From assembly GCA_022560025.1 (NCBI GenBank), contig JAFISE010000021.1, forward strand, positions 62,001 to 126,000: 64,000 nucleotides of DNA. Direction: 5' to 3'. This stretch comes from Stagonosporopsis chrysanthemi. Taxonomy: Eukaryota > Ascomycota > Dothideomycetes > Pleosporales > Didymellaceae. Each line of letters begins with the position of its first letter. Position 1 is the stretch's first letter. The translations under genes and the position numbers were made by a program. Under the pieces are notes generated by a model, which saw only the letters and a program-made list of their open reading frames with translations, had not been told where the DNA came from and did not search any database. This document shows positions 1 to 12,097 of this stretch, one piece after another.

Positions 1-1
1 G

Positions 2-94
2 GGCCGCGACCGGCTGAGTCTCAACCTCGACGTCGCGAGTCTGGAGAAGGAGATTGAGATGAGTTTCCAGCTGAACAAGGATGCGTTTTTGTAG
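2..94 (+). CDS. 3' end of an unidentified gene (partial)
   Basis: An open frame enters from the left edge and ends at the TAG at 92-94, giving 30 C-terminal residues that end in NKDAFL. The segment is helical and charged, with KEIEM in the middle. It is too short to place in a family. The frame is open from the first complete codon, and the other two forward frames hit stops within 60 bases. That supports it as a real 3' end, though a chance reading remains possible. The sequence downstream to 872 is non-coding in character, as expected for a 3' flank. Confidence 0.45.
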   Translation, partial: GRDRLSLNLDVASLEKEIEMSFQLNKDAFL

Positions 95-872
95 TTGTAG
101 TGGCAAAGTCACTTTCTCCTCCTGTTTTCTTGTTTCTTTTTTTGTTTTGTGGCAGGGGTTCAGAGCATTTACACCAGGCGTTTTCGCGTGCGCATGTGGG
201 TCCCTTTTTTTTTGCATAGCCGGCGTTCGCAGTAGCCACGTGGATAGACATGGGGGCGTTTTTTGGGTGCTTTAGCTGCCGTGGCCTGGGCTTGGGCTGG
301 GGAGGGCTGGGTAGGTAGGCTGTGGCAGGTCATCTATCCGCGCACGAGCATATATATATAGTTGCATATGAAGCATGTCTCTCCACGCGTAGCACGGTAG
401 TGTAGTGATGTCGTTTCAGGCGGGTCCACGATGAACGCAACGGTGGCAACCGCTCGATCTTGCACGGCTAATACATACGAGATATGGAGGATGTTGTTGA
501 GTGTCAAGCGGCGGAGTTAGGGGACAGGGAAAGAAAAGCAGCGGAGAAAGGGACCCGCGTGGAGATTGACGCCGACGCCGACGCCGATGCGGACAGAGTG
601 TTTGGGGATGTGTGCATATATGTCTACATGTGACGTTTACGCCTACGCCTACGCCAACGCCTACGCCTACGCTATGCAGTGATGATACAGTGGAGCCGAA
701 TCAGATGGCCGGTGGGGTAGGGTGAATGTGTTATACACAGATACATTTATTACAGTTCTTTCTACCTCTTGTTTCGGATGGCTTGGAAGTCGCTTGTCGC
801 TTGCTCTGGCGATGACTCGCTGGCTCGGATGCCCGCTGGCTCGATTGCTCGCTGGCTCGCTTGTCCGTCCGC
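95..872. other. Intergenic region with GACGCC and TACGCC hexamer tracts
   Basis: No convincing gene. It lies between the 3' ends of two convergent genes, so it should hold both terminators. It contains two short related hexamer arrays (568-591 and 638-673) and an alternating TA run near 351-360. Confidence 0.6.
568..673. repeat. Two short hexamer tandem arrays (GACGCC)3 and (TACGCC)n
   Basis: GACGCC is repeated three times at 568-585, followed by the variant GATGCG. TACGCC occurs in six consecutive units at 638-673, the fourth reading AACGCC and the last TACGCT. The two arrays differ mainly at the first base of the unit and are 50 bases apart. This is a minisatellite-like low-complexity feature without evident function. 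Confidence 0.8.
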
Positions 873-3800
873 TCAGTCAGAGAGCTCAATAGCGTCGTCT
901 TGCGTCGCGCCGGGGCCGTTGGTGAAGCTACCAGGCTGGGCGAAGTGCTGGGGCTCCTCGTCCTCGTCGAAGTACTCGATGTCTTCCTCGTTGGAGTTGT
1001 AGGTGGCGAAGTGGGGATCAAGGTCGTTGATGTCTCCATCTTCCACTTCCTCGTCTTCCTCCTCCTCCTCCTCGCCTTCGTCGGAGACTTCGTCCTCGTC
1101 ATCGACCTCGGCCTCTTCGTCGTCGCCGTCAAACGAGTCTTCCTCTGTGTCGCCGGCGACGTTGTCCTCGGCATCGACGTCCACGAGGTCCACGCCGCTG
1201 CCGCTGCCGCTGCCGCTGCCGTGCTCGCTGAACTGCGGCTGTGAGAGGGCGGGCTGCTGGGGGTACGAGAACTGCGTGGGGATGGGCGACGACAGCGCAA
1301 GCGGCTCGGAGTTGACAGGCTTGGTGGGCGTGTTGACATACTGCTCGCGGTACGCGCGGATTGCCTCCGGACCCTTGCCGTAGAGGTGTCTAGGGACGAA
1401 GCGGCTGATTCGGCCCCAGTATGCAGGCTTGTTGCTCTGCGGGGCGCCGGCACTCTTACCGAAGGAGTGGCGGAAGGAAGACGTGAGGTTGGGGACGCTG
1501 CGGCCGAAGTCATGCAGAGTCACGGGCGAGTGCTTTGCGGCCATAGACTCGGCGAGCAGCCCACGAGTCTTCGCGATGAGACTGGAGTGGCTGTCGAGGG
1601 ACGAGCGTCTGCTGGATGTCATACCGTTGTCGGGCGGCAGTCCGCGGCGAGAACCCATGAGTGACTGTCGCTGTTCACGAACGCGAGCCAGGCGCTCCTC
1701 GAAGGTCAGTGGCTTCGATGGTGCTTCTGCTTCTTGTGGCTGTGGCTTTGCCTGTGCCTGTGGCTGCGGCTGTGAAGCGATAGATGCGGTAGAGTCAGAC
1801 CTGCGCACGCGCTTGGACTCATCGTCTGCGTGCCCTTCACTGGTGGCCGTGTCGAAGCTTCTCTTGCGGTGCTTACTAGGATCAATACCCATTACCCTCA
1901 ACTTGAACCAGTCTGTCTCGGTGCGGTCAATAGGCGCAGTCGACTTGTAATAAGCCTCCGAGTAGTTGCGTGTGTGGTTGCCGTTGGCCATTGCGCCGGT
2001 GACAGTCGGTGCCTCTGTGTGCTGTAATGAGACTGCTCGCGGCGTCGAGTTGTTGGCTTGGCTTGCACGACGCTCTTCAGTGCGTCGGGCGCGTTGGTGA
2101 TTGGTTGGCGCGTGTTGTGTTGTTGACGTCGTGCCGGCTTGGTCTGTGCTCGCTATCGACTCGGTAGCACCTTCATCTTGGAGTGACTGCTCTTGCTGCT
2201 GTCGCTGCGCTTTGAGACGCCTCCTCCGCTCTCTAGTCTTGGCGTTGCGCTTCTTTTTCTGCACCTGTGCGACCCAGCGCGCGAACACTGCTCGTGCAAA
2301 CGCTAGCTTTCTCTTCTCCTCCTCTGCCTCCTCAATCTTCCGCAGCTTCTCGGCCTGCCACTCATCGAATCCTGCATCTGAAGCATGCTTGACTGTGTGT
2401 TCCAGGAAATGGTACAAAACCCCGTCCTCCCCACAGAACATGATACTGGATGTTAGATCGTTCCACACCGTATCCCGTCGCCGTAGCTCTGCGAGTTTCT
2501 CCTCCTCTTCGCGCCGCCGGCGCTGCTGTTCCTCCCAGAGAAGCCTTTCCCGCTCTTGCTTCTCCCTGAGCTCTCTCTGCTGCCGGTCTAGCAGCTGCCG
2601 CTGTCTCTCCTCCTCGATCCGCCGTTGCTTGGCTTCCCTGGCTTCCTGCGCTTCCCTAGCTCGCTGTACTTCCCACGCCTTGCGCTCTTGCTCCTCTTGC
2701 TCTCGTTTGCGCCGCTCTTCTGCCTCCTGTCTCTGCTTCAGCACGGCCGCTCGCGCATCAGCTTCAGCCTTCTCTTTCTCTGCGGCTTGCGCTGCTGCGT
2801 CTGGCGGTGGTGGTGATCCCACTGGTGTGCTGGAAGTATCTGGTAGCTGTCCATTCCGCATCTTCCAGTCGAGCTCAGCTAAGCCAGGAAACACAAATGG
2901 TGTTCCCTTGGTAGAAGAGGATTCGCACAGCGCTGGTGTGGGTTGACCACCCGATGCTTGGCCTTGGGGTGCTGAAGTTGCATTGCCACCGAACGTGAAC
3001 GAGCCCGGTGGGGTCGAGCTGGGCGTGGTAGATTTTGGAGGAAATGCTGACGCTGCGTTGGCGAACGGATTTGCGGCGGCGAAAGGATTCGTATTGGTGG
3101 TTGCGGCAGGCGTAGGCGCAAATTTGATAAGATTCTTGGATGTGTCGAAGACTCCAGGCGAAGCGCCAAACGCTGGTGAAGGCGCGGCTTGAGCAGGCTG
3201 ACTCGGCGTTGTCGCTTTGGCAAAGGGATTGCCGAAGGGATTTGGTTGTGATGTACCCGAGGAAGGTTGGCTCGGAGCCTTGAACGCCGGGGCGAAGGGA
3301 CTAGGGTTCGAACTGCCGTTTGCCTGAGCGCTAAGGTTCTGCTGGAAAATATTCGGTTTCGATGCAGTGGCAGTCTCCGGCACAAACAGCGAATCTTCGT
3401 CGCCCGTCTGTACTGTGCTCGCGTCTACCAGTAATCCATTCCTTCTCGCTTGCTGCACTGTCATACCCTGGATGATGGCTGAAAATGCGCGGTTATATCG
3501 CTTGGACTCCACAAGGCTCTTGGAGAACATCTGTGGCTTGATTGTGTGTGGCAGACCCAGCGACCTATGGCTGTTGCCCATCTTCGCAATGTCCAAGAAT
3601 GTACGGCCGTCTTTGCTGCTGCGCTCAAACTGGAATCCGTAAAGCTCGCAAAGCTTGATGGCGTCCTTTTCATCATCCATTGCCAGCACGCTCTTGAGGT
3701 TGTCAGTAGTCCAGGCCTGGACGCTTACGTCTCCCTTTGACCCTCTTCTGTAGGCGTGCCATATTGAGTCAAGAATCAAGTGTCGAACGCGGTTGAAGGT

Positions 3801-5294
3801 GACTTCGGCGGCGCATGCCATGAGGTAGGATACGCTTGGTGATTTGACCAGATCCCAGAATTTCTTCCAGTTGGCTTGCGCCTGGATCCAGCTCTTCTCC
3901 GACCCGGTGTTGAATGCTGACTTAGATGCCTTGAAGATCTCGATGGCGGTCAAGACGCGTTTGTTACTGCGAAGGTCCATTGGCAAGCCATGAAGCTCGT
4001 TCTCGAGCTGACTGTTGGCGTAAACTGATGCCAGAATCAGACGGTACGCGACAAACTCGGCCTCGTTGTCGGAGGGTATGCCTGCACGTCGATTGTCATC
4101 GTAACGCTCTCTCAGCGTTGTCAGAGTCTGGTTGAACTGCTCCATATCTTGCTGGTGCGAATAGTCGTCCTTTTCAGACTTGGCCATTTGGTGCATGGAT
4201 AGAAGGTAAAACCGGGCAGACGCCTCCAAACACACGAGAAGTGTTCTGATATCCGAGGGCTTCTCGACTACCTGTGTACGCAGATCCTTGCGGACTGATC
4301 TCGTGCGATCCCAGATCCAAGCGTGGAGGTAGTCAAAACCTTGCTTGTCGAGGCGTTTGGCGAGGTAAATCACGGTTTTCTACTGACGTTAGAGCGAACT
4401 CTCGAACTCTCGTGCGCGACTTTACCAAACACGCTGCTGGGCTTCGAATATCAATGACCAGCTCCACGTCCGCGCCGGCCGACGATCGAGTAAAGGCTTT
4501 CACCATGCGCGATTCGTCGGGCACGCGCGCGCTGTAGGCCAGGTGCTCGGTCTCGGGCGTCTGAGAGTGAGTCAGTATCTTGTCGCGCCATTGCCAGGTG
4601 AAATCGAACGTACAGCTTCTGGACGCTTGAAGTCGTTCTGCACGATCCTGCGCACCCTCTCGAACTCCGGGCACATGTCGTTGCTGCGGCCGATGAGCTT
4701 GACCGAGTCACTGAGCTTCATCTGGCCGTCCGGGTTCATGAGCCCTTTGTCCTGCAACTGCTTGCGCCAGCTAGGCTGGGCATTTTGTAGCTGGGCGCGT
4801 TAGCCCGTGTCTGTGTCTCTCGCGCTCATGGAGCTTACATAGGCGAAGCGGCTGGCATAGTCGTCTTTGGCATGCGGGGTCGAGTTTTCGGCGGCGCCAT
4901 ACTTGTTCATGGGCACAAACTTTGTGGACTTCCTGCGAGTCATTGTTAGTATGGGCCACGGGCAGCACCCGTGGTGCTCGCAGCTGCTGCCTGTGACTGT
5001 TGGTTATGACTGTTGGTTGTTGCAGCGAGAGTGATCGCGCAATCGGGGGGGAAAGACGGCGGCTCACTTGGTCGGCTGGCTTTCACCTCCAAACTCTTGC
5101 CCAGCATCGCCCGTTCTGCTCTCTGCTGCCTGTGCTGCCCCACCGCGCTTCTTTGCGCCAAACGCTGGCCTGTCGCTGTCGCTCGACGCGCCATTGAACC
5201 CGCCGCGCGCGCTGTTTCCACGCCATACTCCAGCGCCTGCGCCTGCGCCGCGACCACGCCCGCCTCTTGTGTTGCCGCGAGCGACTGTCGCCAT
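873..5294 (-). CDS. SAC3: SAC3/GANP nuclear mRNA export scaffold (TREX-2 subunit)
   Basis: Scaffold of TREX-2, which couples transcribed genes to nuclear pores. Five exons are predicted: 5294-5068, 4932-4839, 4790-4614, 4560-4426 and 4379-873. All junctions keep frame and give 1379 residues. The N-terminus is RGG-rich. The SAC3/GANP core, at roughly residues 125-470, includes SNDMCPEFER and WIWDRTRSVRKDLRTQ. A phenylalanine-rich NPF/FG region (about 560-700) is the likely Mex67 contact. It is followed by a long charged coiled coil and a helix like the CID segment that binds Cdc31 and Sus1 (FARWVAQVQKKKR). The C-terminus carries a GS repeat and a Glu/Asp tract ending in DDAIELSD. The four introns cluster in the first 900 bases. 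The family call is secure; the acidic tail is longer than I expect for the family. The start is the first ATG of the RGG segment. Confidence 0.92.
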
Positions 5295-6132
5295 TGTCGC
5301 GCCTAGGCCGTTTGCGCGACGCTCATGCGTGCTCGGGAGGGGTGGTGGTGATGGAATGGGTATGCGCCGTGTCGATGATAGCAACGTCGTGCAGGAGGCG
5401 AGACCTGCGCGGGCCGAGTCGTGATCGAATGCGCGACACGGCCGTTGAGGAGACAAAGAACCCGCCGCGTTGTCGCGGACAAGGACAGAGCTCACATGGC
5501 TGATGCGGCTCAAAGGCCGCGGGAATGACGACTTGGCGCATGTTTCACGTCTCTGCGACCAACATCAGCCTCACACCGCTCAGCACCACATCACACATCA
5601 ACGCCAACTTTCATAGTGCAAACTTTCAAATGGTAGAAGCTAATATATGTTGGGTGATGACTAAACCGAAATTCGTTACTGCTCCTCAGCACCAACGTGC
5701 CGTCCAACTATGTACCCATTGTCTCCTTCTTTCATCGTACCACCACGTCTTCTTGGATCCTCCTATCCTCCATCGACGTCCAACGTAACACCTCTCCTAT
5801 TACATCCCCCATTAGAAGACACCTGCGCTTTTTTGTTTGTCATGCAATGCAGTCATGAGTGGCGTAACATCGTAAGGGTATCTTGCATGACAGGAAAACT
5901 TTGCTCTGGGCAGGCCAGAAGATATACAACCTTAAAAGAAAAACACTCCAGCCAAGCCGCCGAAGCGACGCTGCACCGGAAACTGCTACGTGATGCAGGG
6001 CCAGAGTGTTGTACACGACAAGCGAGAACGCCGAAAGGACATGGTCGTAAGTCGTTATTTTGATGCCGAAATAAAGGAAAAGACGGTACAACATGCTCCG
6101 GAAATGCTGGCAGCGCGCGCTAAACGTAACAC
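5295..6132. other. Intergenic region upstream of SAC3
   Basis: This 838-base gap lies between the SAC3 start and the stop of the DUF2841 gene on the same strand, so it holds the SAC3 promoter and the neighbour's terminator. Small ORFs on both strands have no recognisable composition. Nothing else is seen. Confidence 0.6.
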
Positions 6133-8357
6133 TCAGTAATGTGACAGCCCCGCAGGGTTGATGGAGTACTCGGACGGCAGACCGTTGAAGGTCATGTGGC
6201 GATCGGACGGTGCCATTTGCATGTCCATTGGTGTGCCCACATAGCTTACAGGGGTTGAGGGGAACATGTTCTGGTCGTATGTGAACCCATTGTTGGCAGG
6301 CACAGGAGACACATATTGACCGTAGCCTATGGGAGATGGCGCGGCATACATGCTGAAAGGGTTGACGAATGTCGGAGCTGCCTGCGTGAACGGTGAGGGA
6401 GCTGGGTTAGAGTAGTATTCGGCAGGCTGGTATGCCTGGCCGTGGAACGCTGCTGGTGTTGCTGGGTATTGCATCGGCTGGCTGTATGGTGCCATGTTGT
6501 ATGGTTGCATGTTACCCTGTTCAGACATGGTCCGTGTCTGCGGCTTCATGTCAAGGCCTTCCTCGCCAAGATGCAGTCCATGTATTGAATGGTCGAAGGA
6601 CGAATTGGGGGTAGATGCGGTACGATGCATCTTAATGTCATCCTGGGCCAGCACGGGCGTGCAGGGACCAGAGGCTGACACAGATGTATCGACGCTCCAT
6701 GCTTGTCGATAGGAGTTCTCGACGGAGAAAGACTGTCGCGGTGTCTGGACCATAGGCGGAGTTGAGATAGGCAGGAATTGAGGTGAGGCTTGAGTGATCC
6801 TGGCAAGCCCTGTCATCGTGTCATCCGGCTCTGTCTCGTCTCCTGAAGCATCGTAGATAGGCTCTTGTACTTGGTCAGAATTGTCCCGGCCGCTTCGACG
6901 AGGTCGCTTCGGCTGTGTCCGCCTGATAGGCCTCGGTATGGGCTTCCATGTGTGGTGCTTGCCGCGACCGGGGTCAACATTCCCTGAGCCCTCGAAGAGG
7001 CTGTACTGCATGATGTGATCTTCGTATGCCTGCGCAACCTCAAAGATGCTCGGCAGTATCTGTTCTTGTGCGCGAGTCTTCATTTCTTCGCTGTGGACGG
7101 CACCTTTGGATGAAGAGAAGTGGTCTGCTGAAGTTGTCTGAACAGTAAACTTGGCGACCTCACGAAGCTTTGAGATCCAAGGACCCTTGCGTTTGATCTC
7201 ATCGATATCCCGGTGCACAAGCATCATCTCAACCGCTAATGTTGAGAGTTCTGCTACGGTGTTAGGCAAGTCGAACGTGCGAGGCCATGTCACTTACCAT
7301 CCTTCTTGAGATGCGACGGTTCCTTGTAGATGACCGTCCTGGGCCACCAAGGCGGGGTGTCTGCCTCAGATGGAAGCATCTCATGGTATTTGCCCCAGTC
7401 ACCAAGTCGCCGGGGCTCCAGAAGCTTGACCCAGTGTGTAGCAATGCCGCGAAGTGGTTTCATAGTCAGTTCATCGAAGCGGCAGCGGAGGAACTCTTTG
7501 AAAGCCTCAACGTCGCCAATGTAGAAGGTTTTTGATTCTTCGGTCACGACCTCAACGGCTTGTCTGTCATCATTGGCAGCATCAGCGTTTGGGTTCGGCG
7601 CCAGCCCCTGTGCAACGGATCGACTCCTCTTCAGACTCTTGGACTTGAGCAGGCCCGGGTTCTGTGCAGTGGGTCTCTTTGGTCGACGAATGGGCTGCTT
7701 TTGAGGCAAGTTCTGCTGTAGTGGCTCAGGGGTAGCGAGCTGGGATGTCACTGCGGAAGCATGTAAGCGACGATGGACGGGGTACGGTCCGAAGGCATGT
7801 AAACTTACCAGGTGCCGGGGTCGGTGCCGCCTGGATGGGACGGTGGACGCGCTTGCTGGATGAGCTTGCCGATGAGCTGGTCATGGACTGTGCTCTGAAG
7901 AGGTGATCATGGCCGGGCAGAGGCGTGTAGACAGGCGCGGTACGACCGTCCTGGAACACCAGCGTCGCGATTGGGATAGGCATGGCAACCTCATCGTCGT
8001 TATCTTCGACGGCCTTGTCATCAACCCCGGCAGATGCTGCGTCCTTTGTCTGTTTATCATGTTAGCCGCTGTGCTTGGATAACCCTTGGTAATGGCGTCT
8101 CAAGGTTTGGGAAAGAGCGGACGCTAGATCGGGGCGGCACGTCTGGCGGGGAGCTTCGGTACCGAAGCCTAGTTCTGACGACACATGAATTTCGCTGCAC
8201 TCACCTGCGATGGAGGAGGAAAGTCACAGTTCTCTGTCAGCGCAAACGGGTTCTCGCCTCGATGCTCGTCTTGCGGGCTGGGTTGGTCGACTTCGGTGTT
8301 CATGGTTGCTCGCTCCCCTTTCGGTGCTGGTGGGGCTGCAGCTGTGACTCTCGCCAT
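6133..8357 (-). CDS. DUF2841-domain nuclear protein, HrmA-like
   Basis: Predicted exons are 8357-8205, 8049-7809, 7750-7298 and 7253-6133 (655 residues). The conserved block, at about residues 165-235, has YIGDVEAFKEFLRCRF, ELTMKPLRGIATHWVKLLEP and the PPWWP plus EPSHL signature that I associate with fungal DUF2841. Aspergillus fumigatus HrmA, linked to hypoxia and biofilm morphology, belongs to the same family as I recall it. A basic stretch (RPIRRTQPKRPRRS) could be a nuclear localisation signal. The C-terminal 300 residues are low-complexity and rich in Pro, Tyr, Gln and Met, typical of fungal transcriptional regulators. The start is the first ATG in the 5' exon; the frame is open further upstream, so an earlier start or extra exon is possible. 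The last intron ends TAGCAG, giving two in-frame acceptors one codon apart. Function is inference. Confidence 0.75.
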
Positions 8358-10886
8358 GTGCCGCTGCACGTCGACGCTTGGTGACGGCAAGCAACGCAGA
8401 CCCGGGTTGGTAACAGGTGGGGTACTACCTCCGTCGATCGAGAGGTTTCTAGTAGAAGCTGAGCTATGGTGTGCTAAGCAACGCACAATGAGGATGTCTG
8501 CATCGTTGTCAGTAGCTGGATAATTGCGAGAATGCGATCGGTAGGGGGAGGCCTCAAGCCATGCATGACCATCACGGGCAAGGCCGGGTGCGCAGCCATG
8601 TGGCTCGCTTAGATCTGACACTGCTTACCTGGAAGAGGATCTTCAGGCCGGGGCCTTGGGTTGGTACTCGCGACAGAAATGTTATTCGTAACTTAGCAAG
8701 CTCGAAAGTCGGCCTTGTAAATCGGCCAGATGGAGTTGATGGGAGAATAGACTTTGAGAGCAGCCGGGTGTTGAGAGCTAAAAGAAGCTGGCTAACAAGC
8801 AGACTGAAGTCACCAACCACTCAGCAGACGCGGGCGGAATGTTGCAGTGGGCGGAGGTCAACGTCCACTAAAGCATGTGTCGACAAAAAGCGTATGTCGT
8901 ACACACGAACGACTCCAGTGGCGTCAATGACTACGGCGCCAGTCGAATGGACCGAACAATGGAAAGGTCCGATAGCAAGTGGTCTCTTTAGTGCAAGCTG
9001 TCAGGTTGATGAAAGGAACGATACATCCGCACCTATTAACAAGGACTAGGAGTGCTTTAAGAGCGGCTTCGCTTTAGTGTTGTTGCCGCCGCCCTGACCA
9101 GGAACCCCGTTCCTTGATCGGAGAGCCCTGTTCGACAGCGTCTTGCCGGCCAGGGGTCTCAAGCTCGACGGGAGGTGGCAGACAGGCAACATCCCATCAA
9201 CATACTGAGGTCCGGGCGCGCGGAAGCCAGGGAGAAGCAGCCGTTGAGCGCCTGGTAGGAAACGGCTTTTACCTGCTGGGATCTGATGGGTCTGATCTGC
9301 AGTCGACAGTGCTTCCGTTCGCCCCGGGAGCAGGGCTTTACCCATTTTGGCTCCAGCCACCGCGCGAACAGGGGAGTTTGAGTGAGGTCGCGACGTGAAA
9401 ATCAGACAGTGATGTATACACGCTAATGCAGTTCAGCCAGGGCCCGCAATGGACAGCAGTTGATTTGAGCCTTGAGCTATGCAACATGGCCCGCACCGTC
9501 CGCTTTCGATCGCGAGAATCAAACCTGGCGCTGGGGTCCATCTCGAGCGGAGCGTTGGTCCTTCCGTACGATGGGGTCGGAGTGAACTCCTGGAGCCGCC
9601 GCCAGCTCTCACACCGCAATTCAGAATGACACAAGGGCCCACATATCTGTTTAAGGATACGGCCTCTGTGCCTTCACAGCATGCCGCCACTAACAAGGCA
9701 GTGTACATTGAGCACCAGCAGCTATCCGCACCAGGATGTCCCTACCTGCCCATCCCTACTGGCATGTCAACCGTCAGTGCCGGATGCAAGCAGTTCACTC
9801 CCCGTCACGCCACCACGAGCCCTTAATAGCAAGCGAGCTTATTTACACCACCGGGAGCAAGCGACTCAAAACACGTCTATCGGGAGTAATTGCGGACTGC
9901 CTGACTCTCACCATTTGCAAAGGCGATGCAGCCGCTGCTCGCGACCGGAATCCTGGTCAGCGGTCCAGATTCAGATTTCGACAATCGCGCAACGGCTATC
10001 GATCGTGGATGGTGCGGGCCACCTCTCCCGTATCCAGGCCGCGCCTTTCTCGCGCCAGAATCAAATGTGTGTCGCTCGATTGGGGGTTTTTGCTTAGAAG
10101 GCTACCCGTACGTAGTAACGTGTGTGCATTCATGTGGGTCATGCGGAACTGCAGCAACGTTGAGACGGAAATGACTGGCAGCAGAAAGCGTAGTGTCGGC
10201 CATATTATGGCATTTTCGGTGGTGATATGGAAAATGTCGAACACGCAATTGCTATGGACGGCGTTCGGGCGAATTTCGATCGAGAATCTTTCACTCACCC
10301 ATTGTGATTTGCTTTTTCCAGGCCCATTGGGTCTCAGGATCCTGTGTGTACTCCCATTACAGACTTGATATCATTCGGACTGCCGAATTGGTGTGTCAAT
10401 CGTGTGGGCTGATCGTCAGAATTGCCTATTGCGATGGAATGCCACTCTTGTGTGCTCCACACGTCAGGGCTGCGTTTGTCGTTGACGGCGTGGGGTGAGG
10501 GAAACGAAGCTTGACAGGGATACCTCCGAACACAACCTGGGTAACTAGGTATTGCCGACATGCACGCACGCTTCAGCATTGCTACGGCCGGCTGGGCACT
10601 TCGGGCGTCTTGCCTGAGGCAGATAAGAGCAGCATCCGCACACAGCAGACGGATTGCAAAGGCTGCGCAGCACGGTTCGTGTGTAACGGCTGACGAGATG
10701 AGAAGTTACAGCGCATGCATTACACATGTGTCTGAACGGTAGGAAAGTCGGTGATGGTATGCACGGAACCATGGCTTCTGTCTATACGCATCACACGCGC
10801 GCGCATCCTCTAGCATAACCGCTGTAGATTTACACTATAATCTCACCCGAGGGACCGCATTCCCTCCCTATAGCACATCACTATAC
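8358..10886. other. Long gene-poor region upstream of the DUF2841 gene
   Basis: No ORF here has convincing composition, splice structure or known motif; the longer frames (for example 9736-10368 +) read as random Arg/Ser/Cys-rich translation. The gap continues to 12097 apart from one doubtful ORF. It lies entirely 5' of the DUF2841 gene and 3' of the ABC transporter, so a long upstream regulatory region or spliced 5' leader is the simplest reading. Confidence 0.55.
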
Positions 10887-11267
10887 ATGGCAGAAGTAAA
10901 TAGCGAAACAGCAGACCCCTATGTTCATCTCCCGCGGAGCTCATCCAGGGACAGCATGCCTGGGGAAGCATCCCACGCGCCCTCCTTGACAAGAGCGAAC
11001 AGCCTGCCGCGCGAAGAGACGGAGAGTCCCGATCCCTGGCGCGATCCTGCCCAGATCGGTGTGACAAGCAGGCCTTTCCCTGCTGGCGCGGCGTTCGAGA
11101 ATGTGTTCGTCACAAAAAGCAAATATGCCTCTACTGCACTGCTGGTCGGCCGCCCACTCACAAACAGAGCAGAACCCGCGATGCTCGAGTGCGGACGAGA
11201 TGGCCGGGTAAATCGGCCTCCAAACATCGCGGTGCAACTAAAATGGGGAGTAGGTAGACACTCGTAG
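10887..11267 (+). CDS. Doubtful small hypothetical protein (126 aa)
   Basis: A single-exon ORF inside the gene-poor region, reading MAEVNSETADPYVHLP at its start, then a Ser/Pro/Arg-rich stretch and ending VGRHS. The N-terminal half has a balanced, hydrophilic composition resembling the disordered N-termini of fungal proteins. A TATAA-like element (about 10837) and a pyrimidine-rich leader precede the ATG. Against it: no recognised domain, no conserved downstream exon, and overlap with an equally long antisense ORF. It could be a real small gene, the first exon of an unseen gene, a decayed fragment or chance. Confidence 0.25.
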   Translation: MAEVNSETADPYVHLPRSSSRDSMPGEASHAPSLTRANSLPREETESPDPWRDPAQIGVTSRPFPAGAAFENVFVTKSKYASTALLVGRPLTNRAEPAMLECGRDGRVNRPPNIAVQLKWGVGRHS

Positions 11268-12097
11268 TCCGTCGTATTCTCGAAACGCTGGACAAACGTC
11301 GCTGCCAACGATCGAAAATGCCATTGTGGACGACGCCAATGTCGTCCGCGGAACAGCACCGCTCTTCTCTCCGATTCTGCACACACAATGCATTCTCCCG
11401 CGTGTCTTGGCCAGATTCTGCACTCGTTCAGTACATACGGTGCAATGCAGCCGTCACCCCGCCTCGCCTCGGCAAGCAACACACACACACACACACACAC
11501 ACACGTACGCTCCCTTGCCGCGATATCACATCTCTCTCTCCCAGCTATGCACACCCACCCAAGCCTTGAAACCAAATTGCCGACTCCACGCGCTGTACAA
11601 GCGCACCCGCGGCGCCTCAAAACCGCCACAAACCACATCTAAGGACTGTGTAGCGAGGCGCCCACGCTCAGCGACTCGCCCAGCAGCGCACCGACGGGCA
11701 AGCGAGCGGCTCGCCCGCACACGAGGTGCGCGCCGCTAACGCGTGTCAGACTGTACTCCCTCCTGCGGTCCATCCCGAAGCGTCATGTCCTGTGCGCCTG
11801 TGGCTGGTGGGGAAGCGGTGCCGCCGCCGCTCGGCCGCGAACAGACCAACGCGCAACGGCTCGTCGCCTGATCCCTGTGCGGCCGAATCGGGGCCGCGGT
11901 GCGAGAGCGGGAGGCTGGGAGAGTGCGCTCTCCTGGAGGACGTCATTGCTGGGTCTGAGGGCTGCACGTCATGCTGTGTAGATGAGGGCTGGGGGCCGCT
12001 TTGGTGTTGTGATACGTGTGGGTGGGATTACAATGTTACTACTTTTCATATATCTACTATATGTACTGACCGCTACAGTTTTCTTGGCGGTGTGCGG
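11268..12097. other. Gene-poor 3' flank of the ABC transporter with a CA microsatellite
   Basis: No supported gene. It contains the dinucleotide repeat at 11479-11504 and short GC-rich frames on both strands without family resemblance. The 3' part must contain the transporter terminator. Confidence 0.6.
11479..11504. repeat. (AC)13 microsatellite
   Basis: Thirteen uninterrupted AC units. Antisense translation yields the Cys-Val runs in the spurious ORF on the other strand. Confidence 0.97.

Noticed and set aside
9736..10368. 210-codon + ORF in the gene-poor region
   Set aside because: Arg/Ser/Cys-rich random-looking translation, no motif, no plausible splice partners.
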